Positions 8,910-19,563 are shown, counted from the stretch's first letter. The stretch is 64,000 nucleotides of DNA from Akkermansiaceae bacterium (GCA_024233135.1 JACKPZ010000017.1:1-64000), one strand, 5' to 3'. Made by a program: numbers and translations. Notes: generated by a model from the letters alone, not told the origin.

Positions 8910-10442
8910 GTGAATCGTTTGTTTGCCCTCCTTCTTCTTTCGACGCTCGCCACGGCGCGGGCCGCCTCGCCTCATCCCAACATCATCGTGATCCTTGCCG
9001 ACGACATGGGCATCGGCGAGGTGTCCCACAACGGCGGGAAGGCACCGACGCCCCACATCGACCGGCTCGCGGCGGAAGGCATGCGTTTCACCGACGCCCA
9101 CACCTCATCGTCGGTCTGCACCCCCACGCGCTACGCGCTGCTGACGGGTCGCTACAACTGGCGCTCGCCATTGAAAAATGGGGTTCTGGGAGGAACGAGC
9201 CCGTGCCTGATCACCCACGGGGAAACCATTCTCCCGAAGATGCTCGAAACGCCGGGCTATCGTTCGATGGTTGTCGGCAAGTGGCACCTCGGACTCGGCT
9301 GGAGCAAACTTGCGGAACCTGCCAAAGCCGAGAGCGGCCCGACCAAGGGCGCGGGTTGGCAGATCGACTTCACCCGGCGGGTGACGGGCGGACCGTGCGA
9401 CCTCGGATTTGACGAGGACTTTCTGTTTCCCGCCTCGCTCGACATGGCGCCCTATGTCTATCTGCGGGATGACAAGGTGATCGAGCTGCCGACGATCACG
9501 AACCATTTCCATCCGAACCGTCACGGTCCCGCGGTCAAAGGCATGGAACCCGAGCAATGCCTGGGAGACTTCGCCAGGGAAGCGCGGGCCTTCATCGGCC
9601 GCGAGGCAAGGAACAGCGATCCGTTCTTTCTCTATCTGCCGCTGACCAGCCCCCACACGCCGATCTCCCCATCGAAGGAATGGCAGGGAAAATCCAGCAT
9701 CGGCAAATACGGGGATTTCCTGATGGAGACCGATTGGGTGGTCGGCGAGGTTCTTGCCGAGCTCGACAAGAACGGAGTCTCCGAAAACACCCTGCTCATC
9801 TTCACTTCCGACAACGGCTGCTCGCCGGCCGCCGGCATTCCGAACCTCGAGAAAAAAGGGCATTTTCCCTGCGGTAAACTGCGTGGACACAAGGCGGACA
9901 TCTACGAGGGCGGCCATCGGGTGCCCTTCCTCGTCCGCTGGCCGGAGCGTGTCGATGCCGGAACCACCAGTGACCGGACACTCTGCCAAACCGACATCTT
10001 CGCCACCGTCGCCGACGCAACGGGCGCCAAGCCGGTCGAAAGCACCGCACCCGATTCGTTTTCGTTCCTGCCGACCTTGGAGGGAGAAACCCAGGAGCCG
10101 CGGCCGGCGACCATCCATCACTCGATCAACGGTTCGTTCGCGATCCGCAAGGGGCGGTGGAAACTCTGCCTGTGCCCCGGCTCGGGCGGCTGGTCGGAGC
10201 CGGTTCCCGACAAGGCATGGAAGGACGGGGCTCTTCCGCGGGTCCAGTTGTTCGACCTAACGGAAGACCCGGGCGAGACCAACAACATCCAGGACAAACA
10301 CCCCGCGAAGGTGAAGGAGTTGGTGGAAGAGCTGGCGCACATCATCAACAACGGGCGCAGCACCCCGGGACCGAAGCTGGAGAACCATGGCGCCATCCGC
10401 TTCCGTCTGGAACTCACCGAACGATTCCCCGTTCTGGAATAA
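8910..10442 (+). CDS. secreted S1-family sulfatase
   Basis: 510 aa from the GTG at 8910, chosen because it starts exactly at a signal peptide (NRLFALLLLSTLATARA); a GTG at 8883 is the alternative. The active-site signature C-x-P-x-R is Cys70-TPT-Arg74, where the Cys is converted to formylglycine by a maturation enzyme, not found here. IIVILADDMG (25-34) supplies the calcium-binding Asp pair, and TGRYNWR follows the signature. It hydrolyses sulfate esters outside the cytoplasm, probably on algal or host polysaccharides; the exact substrate cannot be read. Verrucomicrobia carry many such enzymes. A 14-base string just upstream (8859-8872) recurs before the SLC13 permease gene. Confidence 0.92.
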   Translation: MNRLFALLLLSTLATARAASPHPNIIVILADDMGIGEVSHNGGKAPTPHIDRLAAEGMRFTDAHTSSSVCTPTRYALLTGRYNWRSPLKNGVLGGTSPCLITHGETILPKMLETPGYRSMVVGKWHLGLGWSKLAEPAKAESGPTKGAGWQIDFTRRVTGGPCDLGFDEDFLFPASLDMAPYVYLRDDKVIELPTITNHFHPNRHGPAVKGMEPEQCLGDFAREARAFIGREARNSDPFFLYLPLTSPHTPISPSKEWQGKSSIGKYGDFLMETDWVVGEVLAELDKNGVSENTLLIFTSDNGCSPAAGIPNLEKKGHFPCGKLRGHKADIYEGGHRVPFLVRWPERVDAGTTSDRTLCQTDIFATVADATGAKPVESTAPDSFSFLPTLEGETQEPRPATIHHSINGSFAIRKGRWKLCLCPGSGGWSEPVPDKAWKDGALPRVQLFDLTEDPGETNNIQDKHPAKVKELVEELAHIINNGRSTPGPKLENHGAIRFRLELTERFPVLE

Positions 10443-10607
10443 GAGGACCGAGGTGATCCAAGCCCGATGTCTCCACCCGGCGCGTTCCCGGCGGCCCCTA
10501 CGCCTTCGCGGGGGGATGCCACGTATTTCTTGAACTCCTCCCGCATCGGAATATATGGTTCACCTGCGTTCTCCCCGAACGCATTCCCCCACCTACCCGT
10601 TCCCCCC

Positions 10608-10772
10608 ATGAAAACGAATCACGCTTCCCCTGAGGCGGGCCGCATCGTCCGCATCATCGCATACTCCTTCGTGTTTCTCGCGTTCGCCGGCGTCCACGAG
10701 ACGCTCCGCCCGATCTCCCGCACCGTCGGGGCAGCCTGCGGCAAGGTGGTGGAATTCGCGGTTTTCCGCTGA
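10608..10772 (+). CDS. small hypothetical protein with one membrane segment
   Basis: 54 aa if it starts at ATG 10608. After a polar, charged start (MKTNHASPEAGR) comes a hydrophobic stretch IVRIIAYSFVFLAFAGV, then a basic or neutral tail. The leader is entirely pyrimidine-rich (ACCTACCCGTTCCCCCC), as before several sure genes here. It lies 132 bp before the response regulator and may belong to that region. No homologue is recognised; coding status rests on the start context and the membrane segment only. Confidence 0.4.
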   Translation: MKTNHASPEAGRIVRIIAYSFVFLAFAGVHETLRPISRTVGAACGKVVEFAVFR

Positions 10773-10903
10773 GTCCGGGCGCCGATTCTAAACATTTCGT
10801 CATCCGCGCGGTTGGCCGCGGTTCATGCTTTCGTCGAGAATTCCGGAAACCATGCAGTCCGTGCTGTGCACGAGCCGCGAGTTTGGTTAGAAGGCCGGAA
10901 CCG

Positions 10904-11578
10904 ATGAAAGTCCTCGTCATCGAAGATGAGAAGAAGATCGCCTCCTTCATCCGCAAGGGCCTGGAGGCGCAGGGCTTCGTGGTGGACGTCTGCCACCACG
11001 GGGACGACGGCTACCTGATGGCGACCACCCAGCCCTTCGACGCGCTGGTGCTCGACATCATGCTTCCCGGCCGCGACGGGCTGAGCATCCTGCGCAACCT
11101 GCGCGAGCGCGGTCACCCGGTGCCTGTCATCCTCCTCACGGCGCGCAGCGAGCTCAACGAGCGGCTCGAAGGCCTCAACCTCGGCGCGGACGACTATCTG
11201 ACGAAACCGTTTTTCATCGAGGAACTCGTCGCCCGTCTGCATGTAGTCACCCGCCGCGCCTCGGGAGCGAGCCACAGCATATTGGCGGTGGGCGACCTGA
11301 CGGTGAATCTGCTGACGCGCGAGGTGAAACGCGGCGACTTCGCGGTGGAACTGACCGCGCGCGAGTTCGAACTGCTTGAGCACCTCGCCCGCTCGCCCGG
11401 CCGGGTGCTCACCCGCGCGCAGATCTGCGAGCGGGTGTGGAACTACGATTTCGACCCCGGAACCAACCTCGTGGAGGTCTACATCCAGCGGTTGCGCAAG
11501 AAGATCGACGCCGGCTTCGACAACAAGCTCATCGAGACGATCCGCGGCGTCGGCTACCGCATGAAGCCGGACAAATGA
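10904..11578 (+). CDS. OmpR-family response regulator
   Basis: 224 aa. Receiver domain at the N terminus with the acidic pocket Glu7/Asp8 (LVIEDEKK), phosphoacceptor Asp51 in LVLDIMLPGRDG, the switch Thr in ILLTARS and Lys in YLTKPF; then a winged-helix DNA-binding domain (about 125-222) ending IRGVGYRM, typical of OmpR/PhoB proteins. It overlaps the kinase gene by an ATGA junction, so the pair is translationally coupled. The start is set at MKVLVIED; seven codons of open frame upstream are ignored. Likely targets include the convergent DUF2202/Gly-rich genes, but only position supports this. Confidence 0.94.
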   Translation: MKVLVIEDEKKIASFIRKGLEAQGFVVDVCHHGDDGYLMATTQPFDALVLDIMLPGRDGLSILRNLRERGHPVPVILLTARSELNERLEGLNLGADDYLTKPFFIEELVARLHVVTRRASGASHSILAVGDLTVNLLTREVKRGDFAVELTAREFELLEHLARSPGRVLTRAQICERVWNYDFDPGTNLVEVYIQRLRKKIDAGFDNKLIETIRGVGYRMKPDK

Positions 11579-13047
11579 GACCACCGTCCATCCGCCTGAA
11601 GATCGCCCTGTTGTCCTCGCTGGTCTCGGGGGTGGTGATCGTTGCCTTCGGGGCGGCCGCCTGGTTCGCCATCGCGAGACAGAAAACCGCCGCGGCCGAC
11701 ACGGAGCTGCGATCGCTCGCCTACCGGCACCGCGGCTGGTTGTCGAACCCTCAGGCCATGCTCCACATCGATGAGAACCTCGGGACGATTCTCGGCGAGG
11801 GACGCGGCGAGGAATTGATCGTTTGGATCCGGGGGGAGGATGGAGCCGAATCGCTCCGGAGCGACGACTGGCCGGCAGAGATCGATCCGGCCGGCTTGGA
11901 CACACGGCTGGAGCCGGATCCGAACGCGCCCGAAGAGTCCGGAGGACGTGGCGGCGGGTATCGTGGCGGCCGCGGATGGGGCGGCCCGGGGCGTGGTGGA
12001 GCCCAGGTTTCCTTCAACCGGATCCCGCGTTTTGAAACACGCGGCATATGGCGGATCGGCATGTTCGGGCGGGACGGGACGACGCTGGTGCTCGGGCTCG
12101 ACATGCGGCGCGGGCTGCGGGAACTGGCCGAGTTGCGGACCACGTTCCTGCTCGCGCTTCCGGTGGCGCTGTTGCTCGTCGGCGCGGGCGGATGGCTGGT
12201 GGCCGGCCGTGCGCTGCGTCCGTTGCGGTCGATCGCCCGGACGGCGGAGCAGGTGACCGCGCGCGGTCTCGACCAACGGATCGCAATGGCGGACGAGGAT
12301 CCCGAGATTTCGCGACTGATCCAGGTGCTCAACCGGATGATGGATCGCTTGGAACGCAGTTTCCAACAGGCGAACCGGTTCAGTGCCGATGCCTCCCACG
12401 AATTGAAGACACCGCTTGCGATCATGCAAGGCGAGCTGGAGAACGCGCTCCAGGACGCGCCATCCGGATCGAGGGAGCAACAGGTATTCGCCGGGTTGCT
12501 GGAGGAAACGCAACGGCTCAAGACCATCACCAGCGGACTTCTGCTGCTTTCGCGAGCGGACGCCGGACAGCTGAATCTCGCCGCAGAAACCGTGAACCTC
12601 GGCGAGATGATCCGCCACCTCGCCGACGACGCGGCGGCGCTCGCGGATGACATGGATCTGACCATCGACACCGAAGCGCCGGACGGCATCGAGGTGGAGG
12701 CGGATCCCGGCCTGTTGCGGACGGCCCTGCTGAATCTTTTCGTCAACGCGGTGAAATACAACGAAACCGGCGGACGGATCGAGGTGCGACTGGCGAAAGA
12801 CGGTGGTGCGGTTGTGTTCACCATCGGCAACACGGGCCCGGGCATTCCGCAGGGCGATCGCGAGCGGGTGTTCCAGAGATTCCAGAGGGTCGATCCGGCG
12901 CGGGATCGGAACGTCGATGGGGTCGGCCTCGGGCTGAGCCTCGCGCGGGAGATCATCCGAGCCCATGGCGGGGAGCTGGCGCTGCACGAAAGCCGCCCGG
13001 GATGGACGGCTTTCGAAATGCGCTGGGTTCAGCGACCGCCGCGGTAG
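11575..13047 (+). CDS. sensor histidine kinase with Gly-rich extracytoplasmic loop
   Basis: 490 aa. Membrane helix 1 about 10-33, an extracytoplasmic sensor region 34-190, helix 2 about 190-211, HAMP linker to about 265, HisKA with His275 in ASHELKTPLA, and a HATPase domain with the N box NLFVNAVKYN, G1 NTGPGIP and G2 GVGLGLSLAREI. It phosphorylates the regulator encoded immediately upstream. Unusual: residues 122-143 of the sensor loop are a Gly/Arg-rich low-complexity tract (GGRGGGYRGGRGWGG), much like the tails of the exported proteins encoded next door. Its 3' end overlaps the convergent DUF2202 gene by 19 bp. Confidence 0.93.
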   Translation: MRPPSIRLKIALLSSLVSGVVIVAFGAAAWFAIARQKTAAADTELRSLAYRHRGWLSNPQAMLHIDENLGTILGEGRGEELIVWIRGEDGAESLRSDDWPAEIDPAGLDTRLEPDPNAPEESGGRGGGYRGGRGWGGPGRGGAQVSFNRIPRFETRGIWRIGMFGRDGTTLVLGLDMRRGLRELAELRTTFLLALPVALLLVGAGGWLVAGRALRPLRSIARTAEQVTARGLDQRIAMADEDPEISRLIQVLNRMMDRLERSFQQANRFSADASHELKTPLAIMQGELENALQDAPSGSREQQVFAGLLEETQRLKTITSGLLLLSRADAGQLNLAAETVNLGEMIRHLADDAAALADDMDLTIDTEAPDGIEVEADPGLLRTALLNLFVNAVKYNETGGRIEVRLAKDGGAVVFTIGNTGPGIPQGDRERVFQRFQRVDPARDRNVDGVGLGLSLAREIIRAHGGELALHESRPGWTAFEMRWVQRPPR

Positions 13048-13709
13048 CCGTTGCCTTTGCCGCGCCCGCCGTTGCCGTTCCCCTTCACTTTCCCGTTGCC
13101 GCCGCGTCTGCCACATCCGCCGCCACAGGATCCGCATTCGTCCTCCGAGCCGCAGGAACCGGCCGATTCGTCATCGAGGATGGCGCGCAGACCGGCTTTG
13201 CCGAGCACCTCGGCATCGTAGCGGCCGTCGAAGCGGGTGAGATTGCGATGGAAGGCGCGGAGATGGTTGTTGGAAGCCGCTTCCAACTCGGCGAGAACCG
13301 CCTTGTGCTTCGGATGTCGCTTCTGCGCCGCGCGGAGGTCGGCGATGTCATGTTCTTCCAGGCGGACGCCGACGCGGCAGGCGTCCTGTTCCGACTGACG
13401 GCCCTCCTTGAGCCACTTCCGATAGATGGCGTCGAGACCGGGGGAAACGAAACGTTTCTTCCCACGCGCCTTCGGCAGACCGACCCCTTCCTTGCGCAGG
13501 ACTTCGCCGAGAGCCTCGCGATGGCGGGCTTCCGACTGTGGAATGTTCCGGAACGGCATGATGTCAGGATATGCCTTCCCCAGTGCGACATAGAGATCGT
13601 GGGCGAGGATTTCCTCTTCATACAGGCGGACGAGGTCCGCGGGATCCGCGGCACGGACGGAGGAAACGAATGCGAAGGCCGAGAGAAGGATCGAAAGCGT
13701 GGTTTTCAT
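13029..13709 (-). CDS. secreted DUF2202 ferritin-like protein with Cys/Gly-rich tail
   Basis: 226 aa. Signal peptide 1-20 (LSILLSAFAFVSSVRA), then a four-helix ferritin-like DUF2202 domain: RLYEEEILAHDLYVALGKA, a second helix FRNIPQSEARHREAL, and the later pair RLEEHDIADLRAA and ASNNHLRAFHRN. The Glu and His residues spaced along these helices are the kind that bind a di-metal centre. Residues about 183-226 form an unusual tail, first Cys-rich (six or more Cys), then Gly/Asn/Lys/Arg-rich. Third of three minus-strand genes encoding exported proteins with such tails. Function of DUF2202 is unknown; metal binding is inferred from the fold. Confidence 0.82.
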   Translation of the reverse strand: MKTTLSILLSAFAFVSSVRAADPADLVRLYEEEILAHDLYVALGKAYPDIMPFRNIPQSEARHREALGEVLRKEGVGLPKARGKKRFVSPGLDAIYRKWLKEGRQSEQDACRVGVRLEEHDIADLRAAQKRHPKHKAVLAELEAASNNHLRAFHRNLTRFDGRYDAEVLGKAGLRAILDDESAGSCGSEDECGSCGGGCGRRGGNGKVKGNGNGGRGKGNGYRGGR

Positions 13710-13792
13710 GAGATGGAAGCGGTTGATGGAAAAAGGAGGAATCCGGAACGGCCCGACAGGCCGCCCGGATTCCGGTGGGGGGAAGAGCGGAA

Positions 13793-14104
13793 TCAGGCGT
13801 TGCCGCAGGAGCCGTCGCCGTTTCCACGGCCTTTGCCCTTGCCGCCGCCCTTGGCATCTCCGTTGCCCCCGCCGCTGCCGTCACGCTTGCGCGAGCGTTG
13901 GCCCTGGCCTTTGCCATCGGACTTTCCTTTTCCCTTGCGGGCGCGGTTGCCGGCCTGCGGGCAGTCGGGATCGGAACAAACGTCGGAGGCGGCGTTGCCG
14001 GACCGCGGGCCGAAGCCCTTGCGGCCGGGGCCGTTGCCCGCGTGGAGGGTGCCCGCGCCGAACAACGCGAGGACGATGAGAGTGCTGAGACGGATGGTTT
14101 TCAT
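13793..14104 (-). CDS. small exported Gly/Lys-rich protein
   Basis: 103 aa. Signal peptide MKTIRLSTLIVLALFGAGTLHA, then a mature chain of about 80 residues made almost entirely of Gly, Lys, Arg, Asn and Ser with four Cys (VCSDPDC and a C-terminal SCGNA). No folded domain is expected. Its start context (TTTTC before ATGAAAAC on the + strand reading) and tail composition match the DUF2202 genes on both sides, 84 and 110 bp away, suggesting a common origin or joint assembly. It could be a metal-binding or matrix peptide; function unknown. Confidence 0.65.
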   Translation of the reverse strand: MKTIRLSTLIVLALFGAGTLHAGNGPGRKGFGPRSGNAASDVCSDPDCPQAGNRARKGKGKSDGKGQGQRSRKRDGSGGGNGDAKGGGKGKGRGNGDGSCGNA

Positions 14105-14214
14105 GAGATTCGTTGGTTGGTGGTTTCAGGAATGGCCCCGGAGGGTGACATCAAGAAGAGTGAATCCACTCTGGATGAATCTTCTGCGGGGCCGAAGATG
14201 ACAGATTTGTCATG

Positions 14215-14862
14215 TCAGCCTTTTCCGTTGCCGCCTTTTCCTTTGTTTCCTCCGCCCTTGCGGTTCTTCTTGTTGTTCTTGTTCTTCTTGGCGCCCTTGT
14301 TTTTCGCAGCCTTGGCGTTTGCAGCCTTCTTGCCGCCCTTGCCCGTTCCGGTTCCGACGGTGCTTTCGTCGAAATTGTTGAACGCGGCGAGGTGGCGGAG
14401 CGATCCGTTGAGCAGGTTGGTGAACACACGCCGGGTCGCCGCGTCCTCGGTCACGTTGAGGGCGTCCTCAAGGTCGGCGATGTCCTCGGTTTCGATGGCG
14501 ACGCCGACGGCCAGCGCGTCCGCAAGCGAGGCGGATCCCTGCTCCACGAGTTGGGCGTAGAGTTCCTCGAGTTCCGGATAGGTGAACTCACCCGCCGCTT
14601 CGGGTGTGGCATCCTCAAGCCCGTTCGCCACGATGAGGGTGTCGACCGCGTTCATATGCTTCTGCTCGGACGCGGCGATGTTGCTGAAGATCTTCGCGCC
14701 CCACTGCGCGTGGAGAAGTTGATAGACGTCGCGGGCGAGTTTCTCCTCCTGTTTCATGAACAGGACGGAGGTTTCCTCGGCGGGCGTGAGCGCCCAAGCG
14801 GTGGATGCGAGACCGCCGAACAAAGCGGCCGCGGCGAAATTGCGGATGAGTGTGGTTTTCAT
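14215..14862 (-). CDS. secreted DUF2202 ferritin-like protein with Lys/Asn/Gly-rich tail
   Basis: 215 aa from ATG 14862, which begins a clear signal peptide (MKTTLIRNFAAAALFGGL, cleavage near AWA). The DUF2202 domain shows LFMKQEEKLARDVYQLL, FSNIAASEQKHMNAVDTLI, VGVAIETEDIADLEDALN and NLLNGSLRHLAAF, matching the conserved four-helix pattern with E-x3-E and H residues. Residues about 170-215 are a Lys/Asn/Gly-rich basic tail (KKNKNNKKNRKGGGNKGKG). Unlike the second DUF2202 copy it has no Cys cluster. First gene of the three-gene group. Probable periplasmic or surface role; possible iron or oxygen chemistry is inference. Confidence 0.85.
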   Translation of the reverse strand: MKTTLIRNFAAAALFGGLASTAWALTPAEETSVLFMKQEEKLARDVYQLLHAQWGAKIFSNIAASEQKHMNAVDTLIVANGLEDATPEAAGEFTYPELEELYAQLVEQGSASLADALAVGVAIETEDIADLEDALNVTEDAATRRVFTNLLNGSLRHLAAFNNFDESTVGTGTGKGGKKAANAKAAKNKGAKKNKNNKKNRKGGGNKGKGGNGKG

Positions 14863-14984
14863 GATGTCTTGATTTGGGGTTTGTCGGTCGCGCCGTCCTC
14901 CGGCGTTTCCATGTGCAATCAAGCATCCGAATCCGTACGGAAGCCCCGCTGTTCCGTTACAAGATGTTCATCTAAGGTGGCCGC

Positions 14985-15554
14985 TCACCGCGAGGGCACC
15001 GTGACCCGCCAGATCCCGCGAAGCTCGCCCAACTTGTAGCCTGTGGCGCGGTCTTCCGGATACCGGGCTGCGATCGCCTTCCGGGTCTCCGGTGAAATGT
15101 CATCCGCGCCGCCGTGGCATTGCAGGCACAGCGGTTGATTGAGAACGATGGGAAGCATTACAACCGTCGAACCGTCCTCGACCGGCAGAACCGAGGGTGC
15201 GGGGGAGGCACCACCGGAAAGAGTGGCGCGGAATGATTCCATCGCCTCGAGATCCGCCGGAGCCGCGGCATGCGCCACGTTTCTCGGGCGGTCGCTCACG
15301 CGAAGCAGCAAGAGCCCCCGTTCCTCGGCGACGCCTTTCAAAAGCCCTCCGGCCTTGTCCGAACAGATGGGGATCGCCGCAACCGTTCCGCCGTCGGCAA
15401 TCGCCTGTCCAAGCTCGGCGGAAAGCGCTTGGAACGCGGATCCGGCGGCATCCCGTGCGAGGGCGACGGCTTCCTCGCGAGGAATCTGGCGATCAACGGC
15501 CTCCTCACCGCATCCGGCAATCAGCAGAAGGAGGAAAAGCGCGATCCGTTTCAT
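14985..15554 (-). CDS. c-type heme lipoprotein, DUF3365/Tll0287-like
   Basis: 189 aa from ATG 15554. A lipoprotein signal ends in LIAGC (Cys15), giving an outer- or inner-membrane anchored protein. A single heme c attachment site C-x2-C-H is seen at Cys143/Cys146/His147 (PLCLQCHGG), preceded by VVMLPIVLNQ and followed by YPEDRATGYKLGELRGIWRV, the usual ending of DUF3365 proteins. These are small heme proteins thought to sense or transfer electrons or gas ligands. It starts 16 bp after the stop of the rhodanese gene, so the two form an operon. The start was chosen for the lipobox; longer frames upstream are non-homologous. Confidence 0.85.
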   Translation of the reverse strand: MKRIALFLLLLIAGCGEEAVDRQIPREEAVALARDAAGSAFQALSAELGQAIADGGTVAAIPICSDKAGGLLKGVAEERGLLLLRVSDRPRNVAHAAAPADLEAMESFRATLSGGASPAPSVLPVEDGSTVVMLPIVLNQPLCLQCHGGADDISPETRKAIAARYPEDRATGYKLGELRGIWRVTVPSR

Positions 15555-15570
15555 GTCCGGCAAGTCCTTG

Positions 15571-16128
15571 TCATCCAATGGAGCAGGATCGAACGCCGGA
15601 GCACGCTCCATCGACGCGGTTCCATGGCATTTTCGAGAGCAGCATGGCGAGTCCGCACCACCCGGTGGCACCGGCGATCGCGAGCCCTCCCCCGAGCACG
15701 GCAGGGATGATCGCGAGGTTCGGATGCACGGTGAGCGCGAGAATCGACCCGGTCATCGCGAGAAGTCCGAGGATCAGTTGGACCTGCCGGATGAGCGGCA
15801 GGACCCTGCGGGGAGACTTTTCGACCGGCAGTCCGGCTTGATTCCATGCCGTCACGCCACCCTCCAGCACGCGAAGGTTCGCGACACCGGCGGCTTCGAG
15901 CCGTCGGCGGGCTTCCTCGGCGCGCTTGCCGCTCAGGCAAATGAGGACGCAGCCGTCGCCAGCGCCTGATACGGATTTCACTTCTTCGGGATCGAGCCGG
16001 TCGAGTGGCATCGAATAGCTGCCGGAAATCCGGATTTCCGCGTGCTCCACCGGAGTGCGGACGTCGATGAGGGCAAACGCGCGGCCTGCGGCGAGATCGT
16101 GGGCAAGTTGTCTGGAATCAATGTTCAT
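15571..16128 (-). CDS. membrane-anchored rhodanese (YgaP-like)
   Basis: 185 aa. Residues 1-100 form a rhodanese domain: LIDVRTPVEHAEIRI, the active-site loop CLSGKRAEEA with Cys64, and VLEGGVTAWNQAGLPV. Two hydrophobic segments follow (about 113-160: QLILGLLAMTGSILAL and IPAVLGGGLAIAGATGWCGLAMLL), as in YgaP-type proteins with DUF2892. Such enzymes carry persulfide sulfur on the cytoplasmic face of the membrane. Co-transcription with the heme lipoprotein suggests a redox or sulfide-related job, which is inference. Confidence 0.88.
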   Translation of the reverse strand: MNIDSRQLAHDLAAGRAFALIDVRTPVEHAEIRISGSYSMPLDRLDPEEVKSVSGAGDGCVLICLSGKRAEEARRRLEAAGVANLRVLEGGVTAWNQAGLPVEKSPRRVLPLIRQVQLILGLLAMTGSILALTVHPNLAIIPAVLGGGLAIAGATGWCGLAMLLSKMPWNRVDGACSGVRSCSIG

Positions 16129-16228
16129 GGATCGTGCGGAACGGGTCCGTGAATTCGCCGTATAATCACTTGGTTATCTTTGCAACCGGAATCCGCGATG
16201 TTTTTCGCGATCGGCCCCCGGAGTTTCC

Positions 16229-16969
16229 CTATTCCGAGAACACAGGCAGTCCGACCCCGGGGTTCACCTTCCCCGGCGGCTCGATCGTGAACCCCGGTCC
16301 CTCGCCCATCCGGTAGGGGCCGTATGCGATGGGCACGACGGTGAGGCACACTTTCGTCTCGTCACCGTCGGTGATCCGGGCGACGTGGAGGATTGCGGCG
16401 CAATTCGGGCTCTTGCGGACACTCAACAGGTCGCCGTGTCGGAATTTTCCGGCCATCGACCCGTCGCCGGTCGGAAACAGGTATTCGACGACCACCGGAT
16501 AGGGTGCCGGCGCCGTGAATTCGTCGGGTTTCACCATCGCCCGCGCGCGGACGGCGATACCGGACGGGATGAAATCGGAGCCGTCGAGCGGCCTGCTGTC
16601 GACGATTTCGTAGTCGCCCTCGATGTAGGTGAGCAGGAGCGGTTGGTCGAAGTTGGTGATGTAGTTGCGGACGAGACGGCTGTTGAGGGCGGTGAGGTCC
16701 CCGGCGGGCAGGTTGATGTATTGTTTGTAGGCCTGCCTGGGGTCGATCGTGTTTCCATTTGGAACGTCGAGCACCGAGAAGCGCTTCAACTCGGGCAACC
16801 GGCCGAGTTTCCCAAGGAACTCATAGTTTCTGGGAATTTCCGGATTCCGGAAAACATACAGGCAGCCGACCCAGCTCAGGACGGCGAAACACAGAGCCAG
16901 ACCGTTGGCCAGCAACCACCAGAAATACGGCGGCCTGCGCGGGGCGGGTTCTTCAACGTTGCGGGGCAC
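16229..16969 (-). CDS. hypothetical single-pass membrane protein
   Basis: 246 aa, family not recognised. One hydrophobic helix near the N terminus (about 15-40: FWWLLANGLALCFAVLSWVG) after a short Pro/Arg-rich cytoplasmic start; the remaining 200 residues are predicted outside the membrane, with beta-type segments (LLLTYIEGDYEIVDSRPL, VVVEYLFPTGDGS, VCLTVVPIAYGPYRMGEGPG) and no obvious catalytic residues. It starts 18 bp after the stop of the IscA-type gene upstream, so it is likely in the same transcript. Probably a lineage-specific envelope protein. Confidence 0.7.
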   Translation of the reverse strand: MPRNVEEPAPRRPPYFWWLLANGLALCFAVLSWVGCLYVFRNPEIPRNYEFLGKLGRLPELKRFSVLDVPNGNTIDPRQAYKQYINLPAGDLTALNSRLVRNYITNFDQPLLLTYIEGDYEIVDSRPLDGSDFIPSGIAVRARAMVKPDEFTAPAPYPVVVEYLFPTGDGSMAGKFRHGDLLSVRKSPNCAAILHVARITDGDETKVCLTVVPIAYGPYRMGEGPGFTIEPPGKVNPGVGLPVFSE

Positions 16970-16987
16970 GTGGATTTCGCCGTGGGT

Positions 16988-17359
16988 TCAGGAATCGCAG
17001 GCCTCGCCGTCGGCCGTTCCGCCGGGCTCGTCGCCATCCTCCTCGAACGAGGTTCCGCAGCCGCAGGAGCGCGCCGCCCGAGGGTTGTTCACGCGAAATC
17101 CGGAGTCGCTGAGGTCGTCCACGTAGTCGATCTCGCAACCGCGGAGCCTCTCGACGCTGTCGGACGCCACGATCACCCGCGCGCCCTCCGAATCGATGAT
17201 CACATCCTCGGGCGCGGGCTCCGCGACCTGCATCTCGTATTGCCAGCCGGCGCAACCGCCGCGCCGCACGGCAAGCCGGAGACCGGAGTCGGAGGACGTG
17301 GCCCGTTGTTCGAGAAGTTTGCCGAGTTCCTCGGCGGCTCTTGGAGTCAGGGAGATCAT
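16988..17359 (-). CDS. iron-sulfur cluster assembly protein, IscA/ErpA type
   Basis: 123 aa from ATG 17359 (MISLTPRAAEEL). HesB/IscA/ErpA fold with the three conserved Cys: one in RRGGCAGWQYEM and the pair in RSCGCGTSF. These proteins accept or carry iron or 4Fe-4S clusters to target enzymes. The acidic extension after the motif (EEDGDEPGGTADGEA) is longer than usual. It precedes the hypothetical membrane protein and is divergent from rpoD across about 225 bp. An additional 27 codons upstream of 17359 are open but unlike the family. Confidence 0.9.
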   Translation of the reverse strand: MISLTPRAAEELGKLLEQRATSSDSGLRLAVRRGGCAGWQYEMQVAEPAPEDVIIDSEGARVIVASDSVERLRGCEIDYVDDLSDSGFRVNNPRAARSCGCGTSFEEDGDEPGGTADGEACDS

Positions 17360-17583
17360 CAGGACGCCGGACGTTAGGATGGAATCCGGGGATTTGAAAC
17401 CCGAAATCCGGAGATCTGCCGATGGTGTCGCCCGGCGCATCCGACATCCCGGATCAATCGGCGCGCAGAATGCTCTTGACGGGGCCGGGACACGCCTTTT
17501 GATTCCGCGCGCCTGCGGTTACCCGCCGAGCCCCTATTATGGGCGAGGTGTATACAACCCTCCCGTATCCAGCGAAAGATTCC

Positions 17584-19563
<1,980 letters not shown>

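Noticed and set aside
17476..17540. TTGACG or TTGATT with TATTAT upstream of rpoD as a promoter
   Set aside because: Spacings of 53 or 30 bases do not fit sigma-70 promoters.
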